This document shows, piece after piece, positions 19,109 to 28,446 of a stretch of DNA of 64,000 bases. The position numbers and the translations under genes were made by a program. Origin of the DNA: Gammaproteobacteria bacterium (GTDB taxonomy: Bacteria > Pseudomonadota > Gammaproteobacteria > Burkholderiales > Sulfuricellaceae); the NCBI GenBank assembly GCA_018823025.1, contig JAHJJI010000140.1, positions 1 to 64,000 on the forward strand. The letters run 5' to 3'. Position 1 is the stretch's first letter; every line of letters starts with the position of its first letter. The notes beneath the pieces were generated by a model. It made no database searches. It worked only from the letters and a program-made list of their open reading frames with translations, and was not told the DNA's origin.

Positions 19109-22100
19109 TTACTGCTGATTTTTTACCAGCTTCTCGAATTCCGGGGCTGGAATCGGCCTACTGAACAGGTATCCCTGCATGCGGTTGCACTGGAGTTGCT
19201 TCAGGTAGTCCAATTGCTCCTGGGTTTCCACACCCTCGGCAACGAGTTCCAGCATCAGGCTGCGGGCCATGGCGACAATCGCCGAAACAATGGCGACGGC
19301 ATCAACATTACCCGGAATATCCCGCACAAAAGATTGGTCAATCTTGAGGCAATCGATGGGGAAACGCCTGAGGTAGCTGAGTGAGGAATAACCGGTGCCG
19401 AAATCGTCCACCGAAAGAAATACGCCCATTTCTTCAAGTCGCTTCAATGTGCTGATTGCCGCTTCCGGATTCTGCATGATGTAGCTTTCCGTCAGTTCCA
19501 GTTCCAGGCAATCGGCAGTCAGGCCGCTTTCCTGCAAAGCCGATGCCGTCATTTCCACGATATCCTGCTGCTGGAACTGGCGTGCGGAAAGATTGACGGA
19601 GACCCGCATCCGGGCCATCCCGCCATCCTGCCAAGCCTTGTTCTGCCGGCATGCCTCGCGCAACACCCATGCGCCAATCGGCACGATCAGACCCGTCTCC
19701 TCGGCCAGCGGGATAAACTGCGCAGGGGAAACCATCCCCAACTCCGGATGCTGCCAACGCAACAGCGCTTCCATGCCGGAGATCCTCCCCGTTTCCAGGT
19801 CCACCTGAGGCTGGTAATAAAGATGCAGTTCGCTTCTTTCCAGCGCCTTGCGCAGACTGTTTTCCAGAGCCAATCGCTCGAAAGCCCTGGCATTCATATC
19901 CGAGGTAAAAAACTGGCAAGCGCTCTCCCCATGTTGCTTGGCGCGGTACATGGCGACTTCAGCGTTCTGAAGCAGGCCTTCCCTGGTCTGGTCATCGGTG
20001 GGATACAGCGTAATGCCGATGCTGGCACTAACGTAGATTTCCTTGTCGGCTACAAGGAAAGGCTGAGAGAGCACATTCAGAATTCTTGCCGCCACTTCCG
20101 CAGCCTCTTCGGGATGCCCTAAATTGGGCAGCAGGAACGCAAACTCGTCCCCGCCCCAGCGGGAAAGGGTATCCCCCACGCGCATGCAGGTAGCAAAACG
20201 GAGTGCAACTTCCTTCAGCAATAAATCACCTAGATCATGGCCGAGCGTGTCATTGATAATTTTGAATCGGTTAAGGTCGAGCAGCATCACCGCCATCAGA
20301 TGTTCAGTATGGCTCGCCTGGGCGTGGGCCAGCACCTGTCCTAGCCGGTCGTGGAACAGCAACCGGTTGGGCAGGCCGCTCAGTGCGTCGTGATTGGACT
20401 GGTGCAGAAGCCGTTCCTCGAAGCGCTTGCGCTCGCGGATGTCACGCGCGATGGTGGAAAGGAATCCTTCATGACCATCGACACCTTCGTGGGCAATGAT
20501 GACCTGAGAAACCGGAATTTCCGTGCCATCCCGGCTTAACAAGGTGGATTCGCCCTCCCACACCCCATTCTCGATCGCGAAGGGAATCGCCTCATTTCTG
20601 ATTAATCCCCAGACCCATTGAGGATAGGCTTGCAGCATGGGCAACCCGGTCACGTCTTCCCCATCAGGGACGGCCAACATGCGTTTTCCCGCCTGATTCA
20701 GGTAAACGCGCCGGCCATCCAGGGTGGAAATACTGACAAAATCCGGCGTCGCCTCTAGAATACTGGACAACTGCTGCCTTTCATTCTGTGCCTTGACCAT
20801 TTCAGTGATGTCGCGGCCGACCACCACCAAGCCCTTACGGCTACCATCAGGATTAAACAACGGCACCTTGATGACATCGAAAACCATGCTGCTGCCGCCC
20901 GGTCTCGGAATCACCTGATTTGAGCGCCTTGGCCCGCCATTGCGCCAGGCATCCTCGTCCGAGGCTGCATTGTTGTAAAAGGTCTCAGCGTAAAAATCGC
21001 TGAGCTCAGCCAGATCTGAATCTGTCTTTCCACGGAATGGCGTACCCTCGAGCTTGAGAAGCTTGAGTTTGAAATCGTTGGCTTCCAGCCAGCGACCATT
21101 GCCATCCTTGAAGCACACGATATCCGGCATGGCATTGATTAGCGTACGCAGCCGCTCTTCATTCTCCCGCAACGCCTTTCTTGCCTCCTGGCGTTCGGTC
21201 ACATCATGAAACACCAGTACTGCGCCGATGACGGCCCCGTCCCGGCTGCGGATGGGTGCCGCCGAATCTTCAATGGATATCTCGCTGCCGTCCTGACGGA
21301 TGAGGGTGGTGTGATTGGCAAGCGCGACCACCTCTCCGCTTCTCAGGCATTCCTCCACAGGGTTTTCCACTACCGCCCGGGTATACTCGTTGATCACGTT
21401 AAAAACCCGGCTCAACGGCATGCCTTGGGCATCGAGGCAGGCCCATCCACTCAACTTCTCCGCCACGGGGTTGAGATATTCGATCAAGCCTTTTTCGTCG
21501 GTCGTAATCACCCCGTCACCGATCGATATCAGGGTAACTTGGGCGCGCTCCTTTTCCTGCCATACCTGGCGTTCAGACTGACGCAGCCGTTTGTAGGGTT
21601 CCTGCACGCTGCTTACGAACACCGCACGGTAAATAAACACATACGCCAGAACCTTGTAGGCGTGGCCCATCAAATTGAAGATATCGGTGACACTGGAATA
21701 GAGCGTGAAGCATAGCTCGCTCAGCACCATGATGGAAACAGCCGCCAACAGGTAAACCGCATAATCGGGTTTAGATTTGCGCGACCCGACAAGAAAAGCA
21801 CTCACTGTCAGAAGATGGATAAATACGATGAAGTATTCGCTACCGATCTTGAAGGGGGTTAATCCTTTTCCGTCGATAAAGGTTGCCGGCAAATCGCTTT
21901 CATGGAAGAGGATGACCCAATAGACTAACAGGGCAAAACCCAGGCTAGCGACCAGCACCACATAGCGCACCCACTTGAAAGGGAAAGGCTTCCACGGCAG
22001 AACAGCCACTGACAGCAAAGCCATGGCAGCCAGAAAGCGAGCCGCCAGCCAGAAATCGATTGCCTTCTGCGGGCCGGACAGCGTAACAAAATCCGGCATG

Positions 22101-22447
22101 CCAGCGTAAGACAGCATGTGGGCGAAATCCAGCAATCCCACCGCCAGAAAAGCGCATGAAAGCAGCACAATATTGATCGGGCGCTCAACACTGTACGCAT
22201 TCCACCCAATACCGAACACCAGCACCGCCACTACAATGGCGAAAGTTTCCATGAAACTATGCAGTGGAAGATACCTGGAAAGGCCCTGAAAGGCGTGCGC
22301 TGGCGGAGCAAGCCAAACTGCAATAAAAAGCACTGCGAGAAAGAAAAACAGCCACCCAACCTGGCGCAGACCAAAGCCACCTGTTGACACGTTCAGAACG
22401 CCATCGACCGTTACCTCTTTCCCCTTTGTATCACCTGCAACTATCAT
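19109..22447 (-). CDS. MASE3-PAS-PAS-PAS-GGDEF-EAL cyclic-di-GMP protein
   Basis: A 1112-residue inner-membrane protein. Residues about 25-285 form several helices of the MASE3 sensor type (YLPLHSFMET, LDFAHMLSYAGMPDF). Three PAS domains follow (about 300-425, 430-550, 555-680), then GGDEF (about 685-845; RWGGDEFAFLL with RVGD five residues before it) and EAL (about 860-1105; GMEALLRW, VDDFGTGYSS, KIDQSFV, EGVET). Both catalytic sites look intact. The last PAS, GGDEF and EAL parts closely match the protein at 5916-8402. It is transcribed alone, diverging from acyP. Confidence 0.92.
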   Translation of the reverse strand: MIVAGDTKGKEVTVDGVLNVSTGGFGLRQVGWLFFFLAVLFIAVWLAPPAHAFQGLSRYLPLHSFMETFAIVVAVLVFGIGWNAYSVERPINIVLLSCAFLAVGLLDFAHMLSYAGMPDFVTLSGPQKAIDFWLAARFLAAMALLSVAVLPWKPFPFKWVRYVVLVASLGFALLVYWVILFHESDLPATFIDGKGLTPFKIGSEYFIVFIHLLTVSAFLVGSRKSKPDYAVYLLAAVSIMVLSELCFTLYSSVTDIFNLMGHAYKVLAYVFIYRAVFVSSVQEPYKRLRQSERQVWQEKERAQVTLISIGDGVITTDEKGLIEYLNPVAEKLSGWACLDAQGMPLSRVFNVINEYTRAVVENPVEECLRSGEVVALANHTTLIRQDGSEISIEDSAAPIRSRDGAVIGAVLVFHDVTERQEARKALRENEERLRTLINAMPDIVCFKDGNGRWLEANDFKLKLLKLEGTPFRGKTDSDLAELSDFYAETFYNNAASDEDAWRNGGPRRSNQVIPRPGGSSMVFDVIKVPLFNPDGSRKGLVVVGRDITEMVKAQNERQQLSSILEATPDFVSISTLDGRRVYLNQAGKRMLAVPDGEDVTGLPMLQAYPQWVWGLIRNEAIPFAIENGVWEGESTLLSRDGTEIPVSQVIIAHEGVDGHEGFLSTIARDIRERKRFEERLLHQSNHDALSGLPNRLLFHDRLGQVLAHAQASHTEHLMAVMLLDLNRFKIINDTLGHDLGDLLLKEVALRFATCMRVGDTLSRWGGDEFAFLLPNLGHPEEAAEVAARILNVLSQPFLVADKEIYVSASIGITLYPTDDQTREGLLQNAEVAMYRAKQHGESACQFFTSDMNARAFERLALENSLRKALERSELHLYYQPQVDLETGRISGMEALLRWQHPELGMVSPAQFIPLAEETGLIVPIGAWVLREACRQNKAWQDGGMARMRVSVNLSARQFQQQDIVEMTASALQESGLTADCLELELTESYIMQNPEAAISTLKRLEEMGVFLSVDDFGTGYSSLSYLRRFPIDCLKIDQSFVRDIPGNVDAVAIVSAIVAMARSLMLELVAEGVETQEQLDYLKQLQCNRMQGYLFSRPIPAPEFEKLVKNQQ

Positions 22448-22600
22448 TGTTCCACTTTCTGTAAGGGCTATGATTTAATCTGCCGTAAGAGGACATGCCC
22501 TCATTACCCTTTTTATTTATATGGATATTCTATGCTGCCGACTCTAAGGGAAGAGAATGAATTGTGCAACCTACCCGTTGACACTCGCTGATACAGATCA

Positions 22601-22876
22601 ATGAATACCAGCCACCACCTGAGAATTTATGGCCATGTTCAGGGCGTATGCTTCCGCGAGTCCATGTACCGCAAGGCTCGGCAGCTCGGCATCACCGGCT
22701 GGGTCAGAAATCGCAGCGACGGCTCAGTGGAAGCAATAATTCAGGGAGCGCCGGAAGTGGTCAGCGCCATGATCGAATGGGCCAGGAGAGGGCCGGACAT
22801 GGCGCAGGTAGAAGGGGTGGAAATCAGTGCGGGCAGCGGCGAGTATACCGATTTTGAGAGGCTGAATACTGCGTGA
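22601..22876 (+). CDS. acyP: Acylphosphatase
   Basis: A 91-residue acylphosphatase, hydrolysing carboxyl-phosphate bonds such as acetyl-phosphate or 1,3-bisphosphoglycerate. The signature GHVQGVCFRESMYRKA has the catalytic Arg, and GWVRNRSDGSVEAIIQG carries the catalytic Asn. Size matches the family. No strong ribosome-binding site is seen; a CTGAT-N4-ATCAA dyad overlaps the start codon. Confidence 0.95.
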   Translation: MNTSHHLRIYGHVQGVCFRESMYRKARQLGITGWVRNRSDGSVEAIIQGAPEVVSAMIEWARRGPDMAQVEGVEISAGSGEYTDFERLNTA

Positions 22877-22895
22877 AGAGTGGTAAGCAACCGAG

Positions 22896-23369
22896 TTAGA
22901 ACAAGGATCTAAGAATGCCCAGGTAAGCGACCGCATCCGGCCCACCCTCGGCGGGTGCCCAGGATGCCTTTTCTGCAGGCTCCAGTGCCTTATAGGGGCC
23001 GGCTTTGGCCTCGAAGAACAGGCTGCCAGACTCCAGGGCCACCAAGGAATGAAACACGCCATGAGGAATGTTCACCCCCACCGCCTCACCACCCGGAGCC
23101 AGAATTGCCGTCCCGGTCACTTTTCCTTCATGGTCGAAGAAAACGACACCGAACCGACCCGCGAGCGCGATGATGGACTCATCCTTGCTCGCATCCAGGT
23201 GGCAATGCGGCGGGATATATGAATCCGGTTCCATCGCATTGAGCAGTCGATGACTCGCTTCTGTCTCTGCGGCATGGAAATTGAAATTCTTGCGCCGACG
23301 CGACGCGGCCCGCGCTTCTGACGAAACGCGGTTGAATAATTCACGATTGATGATCTGCGGAATATTCAT
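22896..23369 (-). CDS. WbuC-family cupin protein
   Basis: A cupin-fold metalloprotein of the WbuC family (DUF6016-type), with the metal site IPPHCHLDASKDESIIALAGRFGVVFF and the second histidine in VNIPHGVFHSLVALE. WbuC genes are usually found in O-antigen or capsule loci, but their activity is unknown. The start is uncertain: ATG at 23369 gives MNIPQIINREL, ATG at 23387 adds six residues, and neither has a strong ribosome-binding site. It lies downstream of dnaE, behind a strong terminator. Confidence 0.8.
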   Translation of the reverse strand: MNIPQIINRELFNRVSSEARAASRRRKNFNFHAAETEASHRLLNAMEPDSYIPPHCHLDASKDESIIALAGRFGVVFFDHEGKVTGTAILAPGGEAVGVNIPHGVFHSLVALESGSLFFEAKAGPYKALEPAEKASWAPAEGGPDAVAYLGILRSLF

Positions 23370-23393
23370 GCGAACAATGCTATCCATGCGTGA

Positions 23394-23433
23394 AAAAAGC
23401 AAAAAAAAAACGCGGTTCACCTAAGTGACCGCG
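23394..23433 (-). terminator. Rho-independent terminator of dnaE
   Basis: Read on the minus strand, the stem CGCGGTCAC / GTGAACCGCG (one bulged base, four-base loop) is followed by a run of ten T, then GC and six T. It lies 136 bases after the dnaE stop and before the cupin gene. Confidence 0.9.
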
Positions 23434-23569
23434 CTTAAAATCCACCAAAAAAGGAGGATGGAGGAGACAACACCGGAACAACTCACAATTGATGAGTAAT
23501 TCAAGTTATTAGAATTATCTAATATTCTCATATTATTTGCAACCATTAATTGAAGAATATTTAATGCAC

Positions 23570-26500
23570 CTAATATTGAATGGCGGAATTCTCGCCACCG
23601 ATGCAATCAGCCAACGACGCTAACAGATTGTCCTTGAGCTTCACACGCCAGCCTTCACCCAGTTCCAGCTCGCAGCTCGCCGTGGTGTTGCAATAGCCGA
23701 TTCGCACCCTGCACCCTGCCTGATCCCGGTAGCCGGATAGAATTTCGCGTAATTTGTCCGTATTGGCGGGCGCCATGCACGACAACCGTAACAGCTTGGC
23801 GAAACGCGTACGCGCCCCAGCAAGGTCGAGCAAGCTTTCCGCAATCACACGAAATCCGCCGGAATAATCGTCCTTACTGACCTTGGCTTCAATGATCAGC
23901 AACTGGTCCTCCTTGAGAATATCCTTGTGCGCATCGAACAATTCACTGAACACTGAAACCTCAATGCGCGCAATCCCGTCCTCCAAGGAAATGAATGCCA
24001 TTTTACCGCGCCGCGTCATCTGAGTACGAATGGCATAGATCACCCCCGCCAGCCAGACCGGCTGTTGCTGCGGCGCAATGTCGGAGAGTCGGGTCTTAAT
24101 GAAGCCAGCGAGTTCCGCGCGATACGCATCGTAAGGGTGGCCGCTGAAGTAAAAACCCAGGGCTTTCTTCTCGTTTGTCAGCTGCTCAATCATTGGCCAG
24201 GGCTGCGCATCCACCATGGCATCGGGCCGACTTTCCGCACCGCCATCATCCATGGCATCGAACAGGCTGTTCTGGAGAATATCGCGGTTCTCCTGTTCCG
24301 CCGCTTCCATCGCCACGCCAACGCTCGCCAGCAGGCTCGCCCGGTTTTCGTTGAGGGTGTCGAATGCACCGGCGCGCACCAGGGACTCGATCACGCGGCG
24401 GTTGACGGTGCGCTTGTCCACCCGGCGGCAAAAGTCGAACAGGCTGGTGAACGGCCCGTCTTTTTCACGCGCCGCGACGATGACGCTGATCGCCGCTTCG
24501 CCGGTACCCTTGACGGCGCCAAGACCATAGCGGACCTCGGTCATGGAGACCGGCTCGAAACGGTAGCCGGAGACATTCACATCCGGCGCCAGCACCTTCA
24601 CCTTGTTGACCAGGGTGTCCTCGTAGAACACTTTGAGCTGGTCGGTGTTGTCCAACTCTGAAGACAGCGTCGCCGCCATGAAGGCCGAGGTGTGGTGAGC
24701 CTTGAGCCAGGCGGTCTGGTAGGAAATCACCGCGTAAGCAGCGGTGTGGGACTTGTTGAAGCCATATTCGGCGAACTTCGCCATCAGATCGAACAGGCTG
24801 TTGGCGAGCTTCTCCGGGTAATCTTTCTTGAGCGCGCCCTCGACGAACAGGCTGCGATGCTTGTCCATCTCCTCCTGCTTCTTCTTGCCCATTGCGCGCC
24901 GCAGCAAGTCTGCCCCGCCCAAGGTGTAGCCGCCGATGATCTGGGAGATCTGCATCACCTGTTCCTGGTAGACGATCACACCGTAAGTCGGTGCGAGGCA
25001 GGGTTGCAGGTCAGGGTGAAAGTAGTCGATCGTCTGCTTGCCCTTCTTGCGCAGGATGAAGTCGTCCACCATGCCCGAGCCCAATGGCCCCGGCCGGTAG
25101 AGTGCGAGCACGGCAATGATGTCCTCGAAACGGTCAGGCTGGAGCTTGGACAACAGCTTCTTCATACCCTCAGATTCAAGCTGGAACACCGCTGTGGTGT
25201 TAGCCTTCCTCAATACCTCATACGCTGCCGGATCGTCGAAATGCTGGGTATCCAGGGGTTGATCGAAGCTCGGGTCGAGCTTCTTGATGTACTTGAGGGC
25301 AAGTTCGATGATAGTCAGGTTGCGCAGACCGAGAAAGTCGAACTTGACCAAGCCAACAGCCTCCACGTCGTCCTTGTCGAACTGGCTAACCACGTTGTCG
25401 GCGTTGGGCGGCTGGTACAGCGGGCAGAAATCGGTCAGCTTGCCGGGCGCGATCAACACACCACCGGCATGCATGCCAACGTTGCGTGTCAACCCTTCGA
25501 GCTTGCGCGCCAGAATAAACAGTTCGCGCACCTCCTCCTCGTTGTCGTAGCGCTCCTTGAGTTGGGGCTCCATCGTCAGCGCCTCGTCCAGCGAATACTG
25601 CTTGCCGGGCGCAGCCGGAATCAGCTTGGAAAGCTGGTCGCAGAAGTTGTAAGGCAGGTCCAGCACCCGCCCCACGTCACGCACCACCGCCTTGGCCGCC
25701 ATGGTACCGAAAGTGGCAATTTGCGAAACGGCGTCCGCACCGTACTTCTCGCGCACGTATTCGATGACCTTATAACGGGTTTCCTGGCAGAAATCGATAT
25801 CGAAGTCAGGCATCGACACCCGCTCCGGATTGAGAAAGCGCTCGAACAGCAGGGCATAGCGCAACGGGTCGAGGTCGGTGATGCCGAGACTGTAGGCAAC
25901 CAGCGAACCCGCGCCGGAGCCGCGCCCCGGGCCAACCGGCACACCGTTGTGTTTACCCCAGGTAATAAAGTCAGCCACAATCAGGAAGTAACCTGGGAAA
26001 CCCATCTGGATGATGGTCCCAAGCTCGATCTTGAGCCTGTCGGTATAGACGGGATACTGCTCAGCCCGCTTCGCCTCGTCGGGATAGAGCTCTTTCATGC
26101 GCTCTGCCAGTCCCTCCTCCGCCCGTTGGCACAGGTAGTCGTCCAGGGTCATCCCTTCCGGTACCGGGAACAGTGGCAGCTTGCTATTACCCAGTTCGAC
26201 ACTGAGATTGCAGCGCTTGGCGATTTCGACACTGTTGGCGAGCGCCTCGGGAATATCAGCAAACAGCTCAGCCATCTCCGCCTGGGTCTTGAAGTACTGC
26301 TGCTCGGTGAAGACGCGCGGACGCCGCTTGTCCGCCAGCATATAGCCCTCGGAAATGCACACTCGCGCCTCGTGGGCTTTGTAGTCATCGAGCGCAAGAA
26401 ACTCGATCGGGTGGGTCGCTACCACTGGCAAGTGCAATTCCGAAGCCAGTCTCAGCGCGAGTCGCACATGGACATCGGCCTGGGGTAGTCCGGTACGCTG

Positions 26501-27013
26501 CAACTCGAGGTAAAACGCGCCGGGAAACAGGTGCTGCCACTCTGCTGCGAGTTCCTGTGCCTGCGTACGGTTGTCCTGCAACAACGCCTGGCCGACATCG
26601 CCGAAGTGCGCGCCTGAGAGCGCGATCAGGCCATCGCTGCCGCCGCCTTCGAACCATTCGCGGCGCACCTCCGCCCGACCGCGATGCTGGTTGCTGCGAT
26701 AGGCGCGCGTGAGCAGATCGCACAGACGCAAGTACCCCTGCCGGTTGCGACACAGCAGAAGCAGGCGATGAGGCTGGTCGCGATTAGCCTCGTTACTGAT
26801 CCACACATCGCAGCCGATGATCGGCTTGATGCCCTTGCCGCGCGCGGCCTGGTAAAACTTCACCATGCCGAACAGATTGCTGAGATCTGTCAGCGCCAGC
26901 GCCGGCATCCGGTCGGCGACGGCGAAGCCGACTGCGTCATTGATGCGCACGATGCCGTCGACAATCGAATACTCGCTGTGCAGTCGGAGGTGGATAAAGG
27001 AAGGGGCAATCAT
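23570..27013 (-). CDS. dnaE: DNA polymerase III alpha subunit
   Basis: The replicative polymerase, 1147 residues (E. coli 1160). Seen are the PHP domain (FIHLRLHSEYSIVDGIV, residues about 1-270), the palm with catalytic aspartates in PDFDIDFCQETRYKV, the fingers, GYTLGGADLLRRAMGKK, the HhH region and the C-terminal OB/tau-binding part. The ATG at 27013 is only 17 bases from the start of the divergent trhP gene and has no ribosome-binding site; see the promoter entry. Confidence 0.97.
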   Translation of the reverse strand: MIAPSFIHLRLHSEYSIVDGIVRINDAVGFAVADRMPALALTDLSNLFGMVKFYQAARGKGIKPIIGCDVWISNEANRDQPHRLLLLCRNRQGYLRLCDLLTRAYRSNQHRGRAEVRREWFEGGGSDGLIALSGAHFGDVGQALLQDNRTQAQELAAEWQHLFPGAFYLELQRTGLPQADVHVRLALRLASELHLPVVATHPIEFLALDDYKAHEARVCISEGYMLADKRRPRVFTEQQYFKTQAEMAELFADIPEALANSVEIAKRCNLSVELGNSKLPLFPVPEGMTLDDYLCQRAEEGLAERMKELYPDEAKRAEQYPVYTDRLKIELGTIIQMGFPGYFLIVADFITWGKHNGVPVGPGRGSGAGSLVAYSLGITDLDPLRYALLFERFLNPERVSMPDFDIDFCQETRYKVIEYVREKYGADAVSQIATFGTMAAKAVVRDVGRVLDLPYNFCDQLSKLIPAAPGKQYSLDEALTMEPQLKERYDNEEEVRELFILARKLEGLTRNVGMHAGGVLIAPGKLTDFCPLYQPPNADNVVSQFDKDDVEAVGLVKFDFLGLRNLTIIELALKYIKKLDPSFDQPLDTQHFDDPAAYEVLRKANTTAVFQLESEGMKKLLSKLQPDRFEDIIAVLALYRPGPLGSGMVDDFILRKKGKQTIDYFHPDLQPCLAPTYGVIVYQEQVMQISQIIGGYTLGGADLLRRAMGKKKQEEMDKHRSLFVEGALKKDYPEKLANSLFDLMAKFAEYGFNKSHTAAYAVISYQTAWLKAHHTSAFMAATLSSELDNTDQLKVFYEDTLVNKVKVLAPDVNVSGYRFEPVSMTEVRYGLGAVKGTGEAAISVIVAAREKDGPFTSLFDFCRRVDKRTVNRRVIESLVRAGAFDTLNENRASLLASVGVAMEAAEQENRDILQNSLFDAMDDGGAESRPDAMVDAQPWPMIEQLTNEKKALGFYFSGHPYDAYRAELAGFIKTRLSDIAPQQQPVWLAGVIYAIRTQMTRRGKMAFISLEDGIARIEVSVFSELFDAHKDILKEDQLLIIEAKVSKDDYSGGFRVIAESLLDLAGARTRFAKLLRLSCMAPANTDKLREILSGYRDQAGCRVRIGYCNTTASCELELGEGWRVKLKDNLLASLADCIGGENSAIQY

Positions 27014-27030
27014 GATGGTATAATTTTACC
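27014..27030. promoter_or_regulatory. Palindromic bidirectional extended -10 promoter between dnaE and trhP
   Basis: The 17-base spacer contains an extended -10 (TGGTATAAT, plus strand 27016-27024) and, on the minus strand, TGGTAAAAT (27031-27023). Together they form the imperfect palindrome TGGTATAATTTTACCA. Expected transcription starts fall at or within three bases of the trhP and dnaE start codons, and neither gene has a Shine-Dalgarno sequence, so leaderless transcripts are predicted. Confidence 0.6.
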
Positions 27031-28380
27031 ATGATGATGAAGACCCCCGAACTTTTACTCCCCGCCGGCAGCCTGGAAAAAATGCGCTACGCCTTCGCCT
27101 ATGGCGCGGATGCTGTCTATGCTGGCCAACCCCGCTACTCCCTGCGCGCCCGCAACAACGAATTTGGCCTGGAGGAACTGGGAACAGGGATCGCCGAGGC
27201 GCATGCACTGGGCAAGAAATTTTTTGTCGCCAGTAACCTGACGCCGCACAACGCCAAGCTCAAGACCTATATGGCGGATATGGCACCGGTCATCGCCATG
27301 AAGCCGGATGCCCTGATCATGGCCGACCCCGGCCTGATCATGATGGTGCGCGAGGCGTGGCCGGAAATCCCGGTACACCTGTCGGTGCAAGCCAATACCG
27401 TCAATTACGCTGCAGTGAAATTCTGGCAAAGGCTGGGCTTGACGCGGGTAATCCTGTCGCGCGAAATTTCCCTGGATGAAATCGCCGAGATCCGCCAGCA
27501 ATGTCCCGACATGGAGCTTGAAGTATTCGTCCATGGCGCCCTGTGCATTGCCTATTCCGGTCGCTGCCTGCTATCCGGCTACTTCAACCACCGCGATGCC
27601 AACCAGGGTACCTGCACCAACTCCTGCCGCTGGGACTACAAGGTTCAGGAAGCGCAGGAAGACGCAGCGGGCGTGATCCGTGAAACCGAATTCGATTTCA
27701 ACAAGGCCATGGGCGAATACGGCCTTACCGCTTGTGGCGACCAGCAACGCCACCCACTCGCCGACAAGGTATGGATGATCGAGGAAAGCAAGCGCCCAGA
27801 CGAACTGATGCCGGTACTCGAGGACGAACACGGCACCTACATCATGAACTCGAAGGACCTGCGCGCAGTGGAGCATGTTGCCCGACTGGCTGAAATCGGC
27901 GTGGATTCCCTGAAAATCGAAGGGCGAACAAAATCGGCCTACTACGTGGTGCGCACGGCCCAGATTTACCGCCAGGCGATCGACGATGCCGTTGCGGGTC
28001 GTGAATTCAACACAGCACATTTGAGCGCGCTGGAAAACCTCGCCAACCGTGGCTACACTGATGGCTTTTACCAGCGCCACCATACCGTTGAATACCAGAA
28101 CTATCTCACCGGCCAATCGGAAAGCGTGCGGCAGATGTATGTCGGCGACATCGTCGCCTATGACTCGACCCGAAAAATGGCGAAGGTGGTAGTAAAAAAC
28201 CGCTTCGCCGTGGGTGACCGACTGGAACTCATCCATCCCGCCGGCAATCGTGAGATGGTGCTGGAACAAATCCTTAACCAGAAAGGCGCTTCCATAATGG
28301 AAGCCCCGGGTAGCGGCTGGGTGGTTCACATCCCGCTCAGCGACAATGTCGACAGAGCGATGCTGGCGAGGTTTATTTAA
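27031..28380 (+). CDS. trhP: tRNA 5-hydroxyuridine modification protein TrhP (U32 peptidase family, YegQ)
   Basis: A 449-residue U32-family protein very like E. coli YegQ/TrhP, which is required with prephenate for hydroxylation of U34 in certain tRNAs. Seen are LLLPAGSLEKMRYAFAYGADAVY, the U32 signature EVFVHGALCIAYSGRCLLSG, CTNSCRWDY (cysteines that could bind an Fe-S cluster) and SLKIEGRTKSAYY. The start is one of three consecutive ATG codons. It diverges from dnaE. Confidence 0.92.
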   Translation: MMMKTPELLLPAGSLEKMRYAFAYGADAVYAGQPRYSLRARNNEFGLEELGTGIAEAHALGKKFFVASNLTPHNAKLKTYMADMAPVIAMKPDALIMADPGLIMMVREAWPEIPVHLSVQANTVNYAAVKFWQRLGLTRVILSREISLDEIAEIRQQCPDMELEVFVHGALCIAYSGRCLLSGYFNHRDANQGTCTNSCRWDYKVQEAQEDAAGVIRETEFDFNKAMGEYGLTACGDQQRHPLADKVWMIEESKRPDELMPVLEDEHGTYIMNSKDLRAVEHVARLAEIGVDSLKIEGRTKSAYYVVRTAQIYRQAIDDAVAGREFNTAHLSALENLANRGYTDGFYQRHHTVEYQNYLTGQSESVRQMYVGDIVAYDSTRKMAKVVVKNRFAVGDRLELIHPAGNREMVLEQILNQKGASIMEAPGSGWVVHIPLSDNVDRAMLARFI

Positions 28381-28446
28381 TTTTGGGTGATTTACCCACC
28401 ACGGCAACATTTCAGTAAAGTCTGAGAACGCTGACTAGCCTATAAC

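Noticed and set aside
22588-22601. FNR box before acyP
   Set aside because: CTGAT-N4-ATCAA overlaps the start codon and has a mismatch; more likely chance than a regulatory site.
23421-23606. 61-residue minus-strand ORF after dnaE
   Set aside because: Overlaps the dnaE end and the terminator; no start signal.
24692-26488. 598-residue plus-strand ORF
   Set aside because: Exact antisense of dnaE in a GC-rich genome; low-complexity translation with no domain, and dnaE is certain.
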